This document shows positions 25,030 to 33,145 of a stretch of DNA of 64,000 bases, in pieces. Made by a program: the position numbers and the translations under genes. The stretch's first letter is position 1. The number at the start of each line of letters is the position of its first letter. Location: NCBI GenBank assembly GCA_964637515.1, contig CAZWUI010000003.1, positions 62,001-126,000 on the forward strand, given 5' to 3'. The notes under the pieces are model-generated. The model ran no database searches. It was not told the DNA's origin and worked only from the letters and a program-made list of their open reading frames with translations. The DNA comes from RGIG4097 sp964637515. GTDB taxonomy: Bacteria > Bacillota > Clostridia > Christensenellales > CAG-917.

Positions 25030-25833
25030 ATGAGCATATTCGTTTGTCCAAAATGCAAAAAGGAGTTGACAATTTCGGGCGGTTCATACCGTTGCGAAAG
25101 CGGGCACTGCTACGACGTAAGCCGTGAAGGGTACGTCAATTTGTTGACTGCGGACAAGAAACACTCTCTTGAACCCGGGGACAACAAAATTATGGTGCGC
25201 GCACGCTACGATTTCCTTGAAAAAGGCTACTACAAACCACTTGCGGACGAACTCTGCGCCACGTTGAAAAGGATAGGTGCGGAAAGCGTGCTCGATGCGG
25301 GATGCGGAAGCGGTTACTATTCAAGGGTGATTGCGACTGCCTTGCCACACGTGCGCATAGGTGCAATCGACGTATCAAAGGAAGCAGTGCGCATAGGCGC
25401 AAAAAGGGGGAGTGCGGAATATGCCGTTGCGGGCGTATACGATATACCCGCCGCAGACGGCAGTTTCGATGCGGTTTTGAACGTGTTTTCACCGCACGCA
25501 TTTTCAGAGTACGCAAGGGTGTTGAAAGAGGACGGAAGTTTGATCGTGGTCTATCCGGCACCCGAACACCTCATTGAACTCAAACAAGTTTTATATGATG
25601 AAGGGACGTTTGAAAACGACAAGTCGATAGACAGCGATTTGTTTGAAAATCGGGATAAACGCACGGTGAAATATACCACAGACGTCATAGGGGAAGACGT
25701 CGGAAAACTGCTTGCGATGACACCGTATTATTATCGCACTTCTCCCGATAAAATTGCGAAAGCAAGTGCGCTCGAACATATAACCATAACGGTAGCGTTT
25801 TGCGTTGAAACGCTCACAAAAAGGACTTTATGA
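25030..25833 (+). CDS. rlmA: 23S rRNA (guanine-N1)-methyltransferase, RlmA family
   Basis: A 267-residue SAM enzyme that methylates N1 of a guanine in helix 35 of 23S rRNA (G745 or G748 by E. coli numbering; the Gram-positive RlmA-II/TlrB type uses G748). An N-terminal zinc site reads FVCPKCKKEL and YRCESGHCYD (Cys-x2-Cys with Cys-x3-His). The family hallmark NLLTADKK followed by PGDNKIMVRARYDFLEKGYYKPL is intact, then SAM motif LDAGCGSGYYS. The ATG at 25030 is preferred over the in-frame GTG at 25024, which forms part of the AGAGGTG ribosome binding site. The stop overlaps the next ATG by four bases. Confidence 0.93.
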   Translation: MSIFVCPKCKKELTISGGSYRCESGHCYDVSREGYVNLLTADKKHSLEPGDNKIMVRARYDFLEKGYYKPLADELCATLKRIGAESVLDAGCGSGYYSRVIATALPHVRIGAIDVSKEAVRIGAKRGSAEYAVAGVYDIPAADGSFDAVLNVFSPHAFSEYARVLKEDGSLIVVYPAPEHLIELKQVLYDEGTFENDKSIDSDLFENRDKRTVKYTTDVIGEDVGKLLAMTPYYYRTSPDKIAKASALEHITITVAFCVETLTKRTL

Positions 25834-26030
25834 CTGAAAAAGAGTTGAATGAAATGCTTTTTAGGGATGTTGACACCTGTCGTTGCGGTTGCCGAAACGG
25901 TGCTTACGTAAGGCATGACGACGAGGGATATTGGTACGTTTGCAACGACTGCGACCTGCCTGTCAAGAACTCCTATCATCTCAACGAAACCGTATCTCAC
26001 CGACACCGTGACGAAGAATACGAAGACTGA
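25830..26030 (+). CDS. Small zinc-ribbon-like protein
   Basis: A 66-residue acidic protein that I do not recognise. Cysteines occur as CRCGC (residues 17-21) and CNDC (37-40), enough for one zinc ribbon, and the C-terminus is His/Glu-rich (HRHRDEEYED). The ATG overlaps the rlmA stop (ATGA), so it is translated from the rlmA message. Composition and coupling argue that it is real; its function is unknown. Confidence 0.65.
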   Translation: MTEKELNEMLFRDVDTCRCGCRNGAYVRHDDEGYWYVCNDCDLPVKNSYHLNETVSHRHRDEEYED

Positions 26031-26075
26031 ATATTTTGCCGAAAAAATCCCATACTATCTCCAAAGGAGGTGCGT

Positions 26076-26318
26076 ATGAGCAACGACAAATCTTTGATCA
26101 AAAAGGTCGCGGAACTCAACAATATAAATATGATGTTGTTAGGGTTGTTGATTGCGGTGATTGCATTGTCCGTAGGACTTGCGTTCTTCTTCCTAGTCCC
26201 CGGCGGAGTCGGGTTTGGGGTTGGAATCGCAATGTTTATCGTCGCGGGTTTGACTTTCGTGATAGGGGAAATAACCTACTTTGCAAAACTTGCAAAAATC
26301 AAAAGACAGGCAGAATAA
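26076..26318 (+). CDS. Small two-helix membrane protein
   Basis: An 80-residue protein with two predicted membrane helices (MMLLGLLIAVIALSVGLAFF and GVGIAMFIVAGLTFVIGEIT) flanked by Lys-rich ends. AAAGGAGG lies five bases before the ATG at 26076, so this start is preferred to the GTG two codons earlier. It lies 45 bases after the zinc-ribbon gene, probably the last gene of the rlmA operon, and is closed by a terminator. I do not recognise a family. Confidence 0.75.
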   Translation: MSNDKSLIKKVAELNNINMMLLGLLIAVIALSVGLAFFFLVPGGVGFGVGIAMFIVAGLTFVIGEITYFAKLAKIKRQAE

Positions 26319-26327
26319 TACTGCAAT

Positions 26328-26359
26328 AAAAAAGCCACCGACAATGCGGTGGCTTTTTT
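26328..26359. terminator. Bidirectional intrinsic terminator
   Basis: AAAAAAGCCACCG / CGGTGGCTTTTTT, a perfect 13-bp stem with a 6-base loop, lies between the two convergent transcription units ending at 26318 and 26370. Confidence 0.9.
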
Positions 26360-26369
26360 CATGATCTTG

Positions 26370-27560
26370 TTAGTCGGATGCGTAGTTGGTGAAGTAGTTT
26401 TGAATGTAGATGAAGGGAGTGCCCTTGTCACCGCTTCCGCTTGTCAGGTCGCAGAGAGAACCGAGTAGGTCGGTAAGACGGCGAGGAGTGGTGCCTTGAG
26501 ATGCTTGGGATGCAAACAAATCGGAGGGTTTTGCCTTGATCATATCTTGGATTGCGTGTTTTGCTTCTTCACCGCTAAGGTTGCCGATTGCGTTGTCTGC
26601 GAGATATTTGAGTTTGAGTTCGTTGGGGGTGCCGACGAGTCCGCTCGTATACGCGGGGGATACAACGGGGTCTGCGAGTTCCCAAATCTTGCCGACGGGA
26701 TCTTTGAATGCGCCGTCGCCGTAGACCATAACTTCCACTTTCTTGCCGGTTTTTTCAAGGAGCATTGCTTGGATTTTGTCTACGATAGGTTGGCAATCAC
26801 GGGGGAAGAGTTTGACACTGTTGTCGGTGGCAAGGTTGGAACCGAGAATGCCGTAGTCGGGATTGTAACCGCTTCCGTTCACGGGTGCGTTCATAATGTC
26901 GTGCATAGAGAGAACTTTTTTCGCGCCTGCTTGTTCGAGAATGCGTTTCGTTCTGAAGCGGGTGTGAATGTCTGCGTTGATGACGACGTCGGTATATTTG
27001 AGAATTTCTTGCGGACGGTTTGCAAGAATGATTTCGGTGTTTTCACCCGCCATTTCCTTGTAGAGTTGCACGTAGTCGATGCCGGTGAAGGGGTGTTTGA
27101 TTTCGCCGAAAGTTTCGTAGATTTCTTTCTCGGTGAACACGTCGGAGTAGGGGTTGACGCCCTTTTCGTCGAGAAGGTCGATGCTCATAAGGTGATTGCC
27201 GACTTCGTCGCTGGGGTAGGACAACATGATGATGAGTTTGTCAACGCCTTTTGCGATGCCTTTGAGAAGGAGAGAAAAACGGTTTCTTGAAAGGATAGGG
27301 AAGATAAGACCTACCGTACCGCCACCCGTTTTTGTGCGGACGTCTGCTGCGATGTCGTCTACGGTTGCGTAGTTGCCTTGGCTTCTGCCCACGACCGCTT
27401 CGGTGAGAGCAAGAACGTCTTTGTCCTGAATTTTGAACCCGGTTTCGGGATCGTTCGCGGCATTGAGAAGGCTATCAACAACGATTTGAACTAGGTCGTC
27501 GCCTTGTTTGATGATGGGTGCTTTGATACCTCTGGATATAGTACCGAGAGTCTTTGACAT
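26370..27560 (-). CDS. Coenzyme F420-0:L-glutamate ligase-like protein (CofE family)
   Basis: A 396-residue protein of the CofE/FbiB-N type. Recognised from memory by the run GTISRGIKAPIIKQGDDL, DVLALTEAVVGRSQGNYA, FPILSRNRFSLLLKGIA and LIIMLSYPSDEVGNHL, which is conserved among Firmicutes proteins annotated this way. True CofE adds glutamate to F420-0 using GTP, but Clostridia generally lack F420 and no other F420 gene is in the window, so the real acceptor is likely different. The ATG at 27560 has GGAGG five bases upstream; the longer upstream frame crosses the promoter. Monocistronic. Confidence 0.6.
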   Translation of the reverse strand: MSKTLGTISRGIKAPIIKQGDDLVQIVVDSLLNAANDPETGFKIQDKDVLALTEAVVGRSQGNYATVDDIAADVRTKTGGGTVGLIFPILSRNRFSLLLKGIAKGVDKLIIMLSYPSDEVGNHLMSIDLLDEKGVNPYSDVFTEKEIYETFGEIKHPFTGIDYVQLYKEMAGENTEIILANRPQEILKYTDVVINADIHTRFRTKRILEQAGAKKVLSMHDIMNAPVNGSGYNPDYGILGSNLATDNSVKLFPRDCQPIVDKIQAMLLEKTGKKVEVMVYGDGAFKDPVGKIWELADPVVSPAYTSGLVGTPNELKLKYLADNAIGNLSGEEAKHAIQDMIKAKPSDLFASQASQGTTPRRLTDLLGSLCDLTSGSGDKGTPFIYIQNYFTNYASD

Positions 27561-27608
27561 ATATGCCTCCAAAAAATTTGATTTCGGATTAAGGCGGACT
27601 GAACCGCA

Positions 27609-27660
27609 GAGTGTTCCAAGAACACTCGTACAGTCTACCACACACGCGCCCGATTGTAAA
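27609..27660 (-). promoter_or_regulatory. Promoter and leader hairpin of the CofE-like gene
   Basis: Minus-strand TTTACA (27655-27660) and TAGACT (27632-27637) are 17 bases apart. Immediately downstream the perfect inverted repeat GAGTGTTC-3-GAACACTC (27609-27627) sits at the expected transcript start, either an operator or a 5' stabilising hairpin. Confidence 0.6.
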
Positions 27661-27706
27661 CAAAAAATTTTTCAATGCGGCGTGTTTTTTTCGCAAATTA
27701 TCCGTA

Positions 27707-27749
27707 TTGACAACATATGGGATAGAAGTTATAATCTATATATAGATTA
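27707..27749 (+). promoter_or_regulatory. Consensus promoter with 18-bp palindrome at the start site
   Basis: TTGACA (27707-27712) and TATAAT (27730-27735) are 17 bases apart. A perfect palindrome TAATCTATATATAGATTA (27732-27749) overlaps the -10 box and the expected +1, a typical repressor position. Confidence 0.85.
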
Positions 27750-27765
27750 AGTCAGGGAGAAAATC

Positions 27766-29091
27766 ATGAGCAAAATCGCTGTTATAGGCCTTGGGCAAGG
27801 CGGTGCGGTCGCCGCATTGAAACTTGCCGAACAAGGACACGACGTCGACGTGTTTGAAACGGAACGCAAAGGGGAAGTCGGTTATGATTGGTACGACGAT
27901 ATTCGTTTCGACGTCTTTTCGCTTTGCTCTCTCCCGTCCCCCGCAGAGAGCATTTACACCCAAAAAAGCAAGTGGCTTTTCGTTTCCCCCGATGAGAAAA
28001 ACAGTCTGAAAGTCCCCCCGACAAAACCTATGGAAGAGGTTTCCGTTTCTCGTAGGGGACTGTCCGCTTATTTTGACGAATTGTTGACGGCGGCGGGAGT
28101 CAGAATATATTACGGATTGCGGGTGCAGGCACTCGTCATCAGAGAAGAAAAAGTCGTCGGCGTAACCGTCGGCGGTGAAGAATACGTCTACGACCTTGTG
28201 ATAGACGCAAGCGGACTCAATTCACCGTTCAGGGCGCAAGTCCCCGCCAAATTCGGTGTGCAGGCAAAACCCGACAAAAACGATATTATGAAAGGCTACC
28301 GCGCGTTTTATAGGCGCAGAGCAGGCAGTCCGACTCCAACCCCCGAAAGCACCCTCTATATCAAACACCTTGACGGCGTGGGTATCAGTTGGTGCAATCT
28401 CAACGACCGTGACGAAGTGGACGTGCTTATAGGCAGGATAGGCGGTCTGACCGCGGATGAAAAGGACGAAGCACTGTCCGCACTTTTAGCGAAAAACGCA
28501 ATTATGACAACCGAAGAAATCCGCCCGGCACGCTTTGTGGATATAGGAGTGAGAAGACCGTTGTCCGTGATGGTTGCGGACGGCTATGCTGCGGTCGGAG
28601 ACAGTGCGTTTATGACTATGCCGATTATGGGAAGCGGTATCGAATCCGCGATGAAAGCGGGTGTGTGGCTTGCGGACTCGGTGAAAGGAAAAACGGACTA
28701 TTCCGCAAAGGAACTTTGGGGGTATCAACTCAAGTTCATGGAAGAATTCGGGGCGGACTATACGTTCATAGATATTATCAAAAGGTGGGCTTTAAATATC
28801 AATCCCGCCATGATAAACTGGCTTTTTGGTTGCGGAGCGGTAACAAACGAGGATATGGCGTTGTTGTCTACGGACAGCGAAAATCCCGTCAAATTGGGTG
28901 CGGGCGATATTCTCAAAAAGGCGTGCATAATTCTCAAAAAACCCTCTCTCGTTTGTCAAGCGATAAGGTGGCTTTTGAAGGCGTTGCACGGAAAGAAAGT
29001 CGCAAGCCGTATACCCAAAAAGTACAAGCGGTCGGCGGTCGTCAAATGGGCGAATAAGTACGACGGCATTTTCGCAAAAATCGAGAGGTAG
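27766..29091 (+). CDS. FAD-dependent oxidoreductase (geranylgeranyl reductase/halogenase-like fold)
   Basis: A 441-residue flavoprotein. The N-terminal dinucleotide site is AVIGLGQGGAVAALKLAEQG, an acidic residue follows at the end of the second strand (DVFETE), DLVIDASGLNS marks the middle, and the second FAD motif is AAVGDSAFMTMPIMGSGIESAM, as in the geranylgeranyl reductase and aromatic hydroxylase group. About 100 C-terminal residues are Lys-rich. AGGGAG precedes the ATG. The following radical-SAM gene starts three bases after the stop, so both are one operon. The substrate is unknown; lipid or quinone modification would suit the fold. Confidence 0.8.
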   Translation: MSKIAVIGLGQGGAVAALKLAEQGHDVDVFETERKGEVGYDWYDDIRFDVFSLCSLPSPAESIYTQKSKWLFVSPDEKNSLKVPPTKPMEEVSVSRRGLSAYFDELLTAAGVRIYYGLRVQALVIREEKVVGVTVGGEEYVYDLVIDASGLNSPFRAQVPAKFGVQAKPDKNDIMKGYRAFYRRRAGSPTPTPESTLYIKHLDGVGISWCNLNDRDEVDVLIGRIGGLTADEKDEALSALLAKNAIMTTEEIRPARFVDIGVRRPLSVMVADGYAAVGDSAFMTMPIMGSGIESAMKAGVWLADSVKGKTDYSAKELWGYQLKFMEEFGADYTFIDIIKRWALNINPAMINWLFGCGAVTNEDMALLSTDSENPVKLGAGDILKKACIILKKPSLVCQAIRWLLKALHGKKVASRIPKKYKRSAVVKWANKYDGIFAKIER

Positions 29092-29094
29092 CTT

Positions 29095-29934
29095 ATGTCT
29101 GCAAAGGACGGAACTTTTAAGATTGCAAGAGTGGGACTTCACCGTTTTGAAGAACCCTGCATCTCGGGGACGGGCGGCAGCGGCACTATTTTCTTTTCGG
29201 GGTGCAACCTGAAATGCCTGTTTTGCCAAAACTACAAGATTTCGCACGAAGGTTTAGGACTCGAAGTCACTCCCGACGAGCTTGTCAGAGCGATGCTCTA
29301 TCTGCAAGACGAGGGGGCGGAGAATATCAATCTCGTCACACCCCCTGCAAACGTAAATCTGCTTGCTCAAACCCTGTCCATAGCAAAACCCGCATTGCAT
29401 ATTCCTATCGTATGGAATTCTAACGGTTACGAAACGGTTGCGAATTTGAGGAAACTCGAAGGACTCGTTGACGTGTGGTTGCCCGACTTCAAATATAGCG
29501 ACGACACTCTTGCGATGAAGTATTCAAACGCTCCGAACTATTTTGAAGTCGCAAAAAACGCAATAACCGAAATGCGCCGTCAACAACCTAAAAATATTTT
29601 CGACGACGACGGTATGATGGTCAAAGGCGTCATCGTCAGGCATCTCGTCTTGCCCCGCGGACTCCGCAATACAAGGGGAGTCATGAGTGCGATAGCGGAG
29701 ATTGACAAGGGTATGTTCGTCAGCGTTATGGGACAGTATTTCCCCGTACCCGCGGTGGAAGGGCATGAAACACTCGGCAGACGTCTCAACGAACTCGAAT
29801 ATAATACCGCTGTCGACGCATTTTTCGATGCGGGACTGACGAACGGTTTTTCCCAAGAACTCGACAGTGCGAAAGAAGAATACGTACCCGACTTCGATTT
29901 GGACGAACTGAAAAAAATTCTCGACAAGAAATGA
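29095..29934 (+). CDS. Radical SAM protein, PflA-like (COG1313 type)
   Basis: A 279-residue radical-SAM enzyme. The [4Fe-4S] site C-x3-C-x2-C is in FFSGCNLKCLFCQNY (residues 37-45), the SAM-interacting stretch is NINLVTPPANV, and VDVWLPDFKYSD matches COG1313 members distantly related to pyruvate formate-lyase activase. There is no glycyl-radical enzyme nearby to activate, so the partner is open; the upstream flavoprotein with which it shares an operon could supply electrons or share a substrate. GAGG in the junction serves as the ribosome binding site. Confidence 0.85.
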   Translation: MSAKDGTFKIARVGLHRFEEPCISGTGGSGTIFFSGCNLKCLFCQNYKISHEGLGLEVTPDELVRAMLYLQDEGAENINLVTPPANVNLLAQTLSIAKPALHIPIVWNSNGYETVANLRKLEGLVDVWLPDFKYSDDTLAMKYSNAPNYFEVAKNAITEMRRQQPKNIFDDDGMMVKGVIVRHLVLPRGLRNTRGVMSAIAEIDKGMFVSVMGQYFPVPAVEGHETLGRRLNELEYNTAVDAFFDAGLTNGFSQELDSAKEEYVPDFDLDELKKILDKK

Positions 29935-29941
29935 GCCGAGA

Positions 29942-29969
29942 TTGACACCCCGAAAACGACCGCTATTAT
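29942..29969 (+). promoter_or_regulatory. Probable pyrR promoter
   Basis: TTGACA (29942-29947) and TATTAT (29964-29969) are 16 bases apart, leaving a leader of about 75 bases before pyrR with no attenuator I can draw. Confidence 0.55.
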
Positions 29970-30049
29970 TGTCGTAGCGGAAATAAGGGCGTAAAAGAAA
30001 ACCGTTTCTCGTGCGCTCGTGTTGCGTGCGCATAAATTTAAGGTGATAT

Positions 30050-30589
30050 ATGGAACTCAAAAAAGTTTTACTTGACGAAACCGCACTCGGTCGCGCACTA
30101 CTGCGCATATCCCACGAAATCGTCGAAAAAAATAACGGCGTAGACGACGTGGTGCTTGTGGGAATACACACCCGAGGTGTGCCCATGGCGAAACGTATCA
30201 GGGATAATATCGAAAATATCGAAGGCAAAAGCGTGAATATGGGGGTTATGGACATCACCCTTTACCGTGACGATTTGTCCGAGATAGGGGAGGCGGCGGA
30301 CGTCAAAAGCACGGATATTCCTTTCGATATAAAGAACAAAAACGTCATTCTTTGCGACGACGTTTTGTATACGGGCAGGACGGCAAGGGCGGCTATTGAC
30401 GCACTCCTTCATTTCGGGCGACCTAAGACCATACAACTTGCGGTGCTTATCGACCGCGGACACAGAGAAATCCCCATACGTGCCGACTATGTCGGCAAAA
30501 ATATTCCGACTTCCACGCAAGAGATGATCGCGGTGCGCTTTGACGAAACGGACGGCGGCGGGAATAACCGAGTCGAGTTGTATTCGTAA
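30050..30589 (+). CDS. pyrR: Bifunctional pyr regulator / uracil phosphoribosyltransferase PyrR
   Basis: RNA-binding regulator that, when charged with UMP, promotes termination in leaders of pyrimidine genes, and has side activity as a uracil phosphoribosyltransferase. The 179-residue product has VVLVGIHTRGVPMAKRI, the basic region near LYRDDLSE, and the PRPP loop VILCDDVLYTGRTARAA (about residues 101-117). AAGGTG lies before the ATG. It is followed by a uracil permease gene with an attenuator-like leader and by upp, so it sits in a pyrimidine uptake and salvage unit rather than beside the biosynthetic pyr operon. Confidence 0.95.
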   Translation: MELKKVLLDETALGRALLRISHEIVEKNNGVDDVVLVGIHTRGVPMAKRIRDNIENIEGKSVNMGVMDITLYRDDLSEIGEAADVKSTDIPFDIKNKNVILCDDVLYTGRTARAAIDALLHFGRPKTIQLAVLIDRGHREIPIRADYVGKNIPTSTQEMIAVRFDETDGGGNNRVELYS

Positions 30590-30622
30590 CCGAAAAACAT
30601 TGCCGTAATTGAAAGAAAATCG

Positions 30623-30651
30623 TTGACACCGATTTTTCACTATGGTATTAT
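30623..30651 (+). promoter_or_regulatory. Promoter of the uracil permease gene
   Basis: TTGACA (30623-30628) and TATTAT (30646-30651) are 17 bases apart, about 160 bases before the permease start. Confidence 0.7.
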
Positions 30652-30659
30652 TCTTGTAA

Positions 30660-30757
30660 TAAAAATCTTTAAGGGCTATACGAGATATAGACAAGATTGA
30701 AAACTATCAAAACAATTAGTTTGCCTTGTCCGTGTTCCGCGCCGACAAGGTTTTTTA
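30660..30757 (+). promoter_or_regulatory. Transcription attenuator in the uracil permease leader
   Basis: Near the 5' end a hairpin pairs AATCTT (30664-30669) with AAGATT (30693-30698) and CTATA with TATAG around loop CGAGA, leaving a larger bulge on the 5' side. Downstream is an intrinsic terminator CCTTGTC / GACAAGG (30724-30750) plus T6. GACAAG (30690-30695), inside the first hairpin, can instead pair with CTTGTC (30725-30730) of the terminator. The three elements thus form an anti-antiterminator, antiterminator and terminator set, as in PyrR-controlled leaders; binding by the neighbouring PyrR is inferred, because the loop does not match the Bacillus consensus closely. Confidence 0.65.
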
Positions 30758-30813
30758 ATAGGGTATCAACTTGTAGCAAAAACACAAGAAAATTAAAAAT
30801 GGAGAGTAACACT

Positions 30814-32403
30814 ATGAACAAAAACGGTCTTATCTATGACGTTGAAGACAAACCTAAGTTCGGTAAACTCTTGATATTCGCGCTCCAACAAGTTCTCGCC
30901 ATTATGGCAGCAACTATCGCGGTTCCTACGATTATCGGTTTGCCCACTCAAATCCCCGCGGCAATTCTCGGCGCAGGTCTTGGCACTATCACCTATCTCC
31001 TGTTCACGAGATTCAAGAGCCCCGTCATCGTATCGTCGTCATTCGCATTCTTGAGTTCCCTTTCTACCGCACTCATGTTCGGTTATTGCGGAATCATCAT
31101 CGGCGGTATCCTTGCAGGACTTGTGTACGTGATCATCGCAATCGTGATCCACTTCGTCGGCACAAAATGGGTTTCCAAACTCATGCCCCCCGTCGTCATC
31201 GGACCGACCGTCGCACTCATCGGACTTTCTCTTGCAGGCTCTGCAATGGGTGACATCGTCAAGGCAAGCGGTGCAACCGTCAACGCATCTTACAACCTTG
31301 TCGCACTCCTTTGCGGTCTCGTGACTCTCATCACCATCTGCATTTGCTCCACCCAAAAGAAATTCAAAATGGGTAGACTCATTCCGTTCATCATCGGTAT
31401 CGGCGTCGGCTACGTCGTCGCATCCTTCTTCTCCATCTTCGGTTACTGCTTCGACGTGGAATATCTCAAGATAGTCAACTGGACTCCCTTGGTTCAAAAC
31501 TTCGTCGTGGACGGTCAATTCACCGGCGTAACCGCATTCCTCAACTATCCTGACTTCGCACTCATCGAAGCAATCAAAGAACTCGTCAACGGCAACGTCA
31601 ACGGCGCAGTCTTGGAAGCAACCAAGGGCGCAGGCACCGTCATCAACGGCGCAGGCGTTGCGGAAATCGCACTCGCATTCATTCCCGTCGCATTCGTCGT
31701 CTTTGCGGAACATATCGCAGACCACAAGAACCTCGGCTCTATCATCGGTCGTGACCTCGTCGAAGGCGAACCCGGTCTTGAAAGAACCCTTCTCGGTGAC
31801 GGCGTCGGCTCCATGGTCGGTACCATATTCGGAATCTGCCCCAACACCACTTACGGTGAATCCGTCGGTTGCGTGGCAATCACCAAGAACGCATCTATCA
31901 CCACCATTTTCGCAGCGGCAATCATGTGCATAGTCTTGAGTTTCGTCACTCCGATTATGTCCTTGCTCCAAACCATTCCTTCTTGCATAATGGGCGGCGT
32001 CTGCCTCACCCTTTACGGATTCATCGCAGTCAGCGGTCTCAAGATGTTCAAGGACATCGACCTCGGCGACAACAAGAACCTCTTTACCGTCAGTGCAATC
32101 CTCATCGCAGGTATCGGCGGACTCGCAATCAAGATCCCTTACGCACTCGAAGGTGACGGCACTGTGTCCAAAACCATCACCATCACTTCCATCGCAACCG
32201 CACTCATTCTCGGTATCTTGGTCTACACCATCATCACCAAGATCGAAAAGAAACAAGAAGCAAACGGCATCGAAAAGGAAGAGGGTGAACCCGATAGCCT
32301 TATCACCGGCGCAGTCGCTCCCGAAGCAAACTTCGAAGTCGGCACCACTGTCGTCAAAGAAGAAGCAGAAGAAGTCGCAGAAAACAACAACGACGCTGAA
32401 TAA
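30814..32403 (+). CDS. Uracil permease (NCS2 family)
   Basis: A 529-residue membrane transporter of the nucleobase-cation symporter-2 family, importing uracil (possibly xanthine) with protons. It has about 14 hydrophobic segments; conserved NCS2 features include VFAEHIADHKNLGSIIGRDL (with the substrate-binding Glu region), the GDGVGSMVGTIFGICPNTTYGESVG stretch, and the N-terminal QQVLAIMAATIAVPTIIG. I chose the ATG at 30814 because GGAGAG lies eight bases upstream; longer starts fall in the attenuator region. The cytoplasmic tail of about 50 residues is acidic. The context between pyrR and upp makes uracil the best substrate. Confidence 0.93.
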   Translation: MNKNGLIYDVEDKPKFGKLLIFALQQVLAIMAATIAVPTIIGLPTQIPAAILGAGLGTITYLLFTRFKSPVIVSSSFAFLSSLSTALMFGYCGIIIGGILAGLVYVIIAIVIHFVGTKWVSKLMPPVVIGPTVALIGLSLAGSAMGDIVKASGATVNASYNLVALLCGLVTLITICICSTQKKFKMGRLIPFIIGIGVGYVVASFFSIFGYCFDVEYLKIVNWTPLVQNFVVDGQFTGVTAFLNYPDFALIEAIKELVNGNVNGAVLEATKGAGTVINGAGVAEIALAFIPVAFVVFAEHIADHKNLGSIIGRDLVEGEPGLERTLLGDGVGSMVGTIFGICPNTTYGESVGCVAITKNASITTIFAAAIMCIVLSFVTPIMSLLQTIPSCIMGGVCLTLYGFIAVSGLKMFKDIDLGDNKNLFTVSAILIAGIGGLAIKIPYALEGDGTVSKTITITSIATALILGILVYTIITKIEKKQEANGIEKEEGEPDSLITGAVAPEANFEVGTTVVKEEAEEVAENNNDAE

Positions 32404-32416
32404 TATCAACAATTTC

Positions 32417-32446
32417 GAAACCGCCCTATTTGTTTAGGGCGGTTTC
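32417..32446 (+). terminator. Hairpin between permease and upp genes
   Basis: A perfect 12-bp stem GAAACCGCCCTA / TAGGGCGGTTTC with a 6-base loop. The T run is interrupted (TTTCTACC), so it may only reduce read-through into upp or stabilise the permease mRNA. Confidence 0.6.
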
Positions 32447-32466
32447 TACCAAATATGAGGTTAAAA

Positions 32467-33105
32467 ATGAAAGAATACAAAAACGTAACGATCTTCAATC
32501 ATCCGCTCATCCAACACAAAGTCGCAATCCTTCGCGATGAAAAAACCAGCATGAAGGAATTTCGCGAACTCGTTGAAGAAATCACCACGCTCATGGTTTA
32601 CGAAGCGTTCAAAGACGTTCCCACCAAAAAAGTCATGGTGCAAACCCCCCTTGAACTCACCGAACAAACTATGGTCGCGGACAACGCGGTGTCTATCGTC
32701 CCCATTCTTCGCGCAGGTCTCGGCATGGTGAACGGCGTTCACACTCTGTTCCCCACCGCACACGTCGGTCATATCGGTCTCTACCGCGACGAAGAAACCT
32801 TGGAACCTCACGAATACTATTGCAAACTCCCTCAAGGCATTGAGAACAGTGTGGCAATCCTTCTCGATCCGATGCTCGCAACGGGCGGTAGTGCAGTGGC
32901 TGCAATCAAATTCTTGAAAGACCGTGGTTGCAAAGAAATTCGTCTTATGAACATCATCGGCGCCCCCGAAGGAATCGAAGCGGTTGCGGAAGCGCACCCC
33001 GACGTGAAGATCTACGTATCCACTCTTGATCGTCAACTCAACGAAAACGGCTACATTCTTCCCGGACTCGGCGATGCAGGCGACAGACTATTCGGAACGA
33101 AATGA
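32467..33105 (+). CDS. upp: Uracil phosphoribosyltransferase
   Basis: Converts uracil and PRPP to UMP, trapping uracil taken up by the permease encoded upstream. The 212-residue product starts MKEYKNVTIFNHPLIQHKV and has the family features VPILRAGLGMVNG, the PRPP-binding LLDPMLATGGSA (about 129-140) and the C-terminal PGLGDAGDRLFGT uracil loop. GAGG lies six bases before the ATG at 32467; the ATG at 32455 would contain that site. A strong terminator follows three bases after the stop. Confidence 0.97.
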   Translation: MKEYKNVTIFNHPLIQHKVAILRDEKTSMKEFRELVEEITTLMVYEAFKDVPTKKVMVQTPLELTEQTMVADNAVSIVPILRAGLGMVNGVHTLFPTAHVGHIGLYRDEETLEPHEYYCKLPQGIENSVAILLDPMLATGGSAVAAIKFLKDRGCKEIRLMNIIGAPEGIEAVAEAHPDVKIYVSTLDRQLNENGYILPGLGDAGDRLFGTK

Positions 33106-33107
33106 TG

Positions 33108-33137
33108 AAAAAAGCACTCCAGACGGAGTGCTTTTTT
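33108..33137 (+). terminator. Intrinsic terminator after upp
   Basis: AAAAAAGCACTCC / GGAGTGCTTTTTT, a perfect 13-bp stem with a 4-base loop. Confidence 0.93.
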
Positions 33138-33145
33138 AATGATAT

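Noticed and set aside
31039..32412. 457-codon frame antisense to the uracil permease gene
   Set aside because: It exactly shadows a well-supported membrane protein, is rich in Cys, Asp and Glu as reversed hydrophobic codons would be, and has no ribosome binding site.
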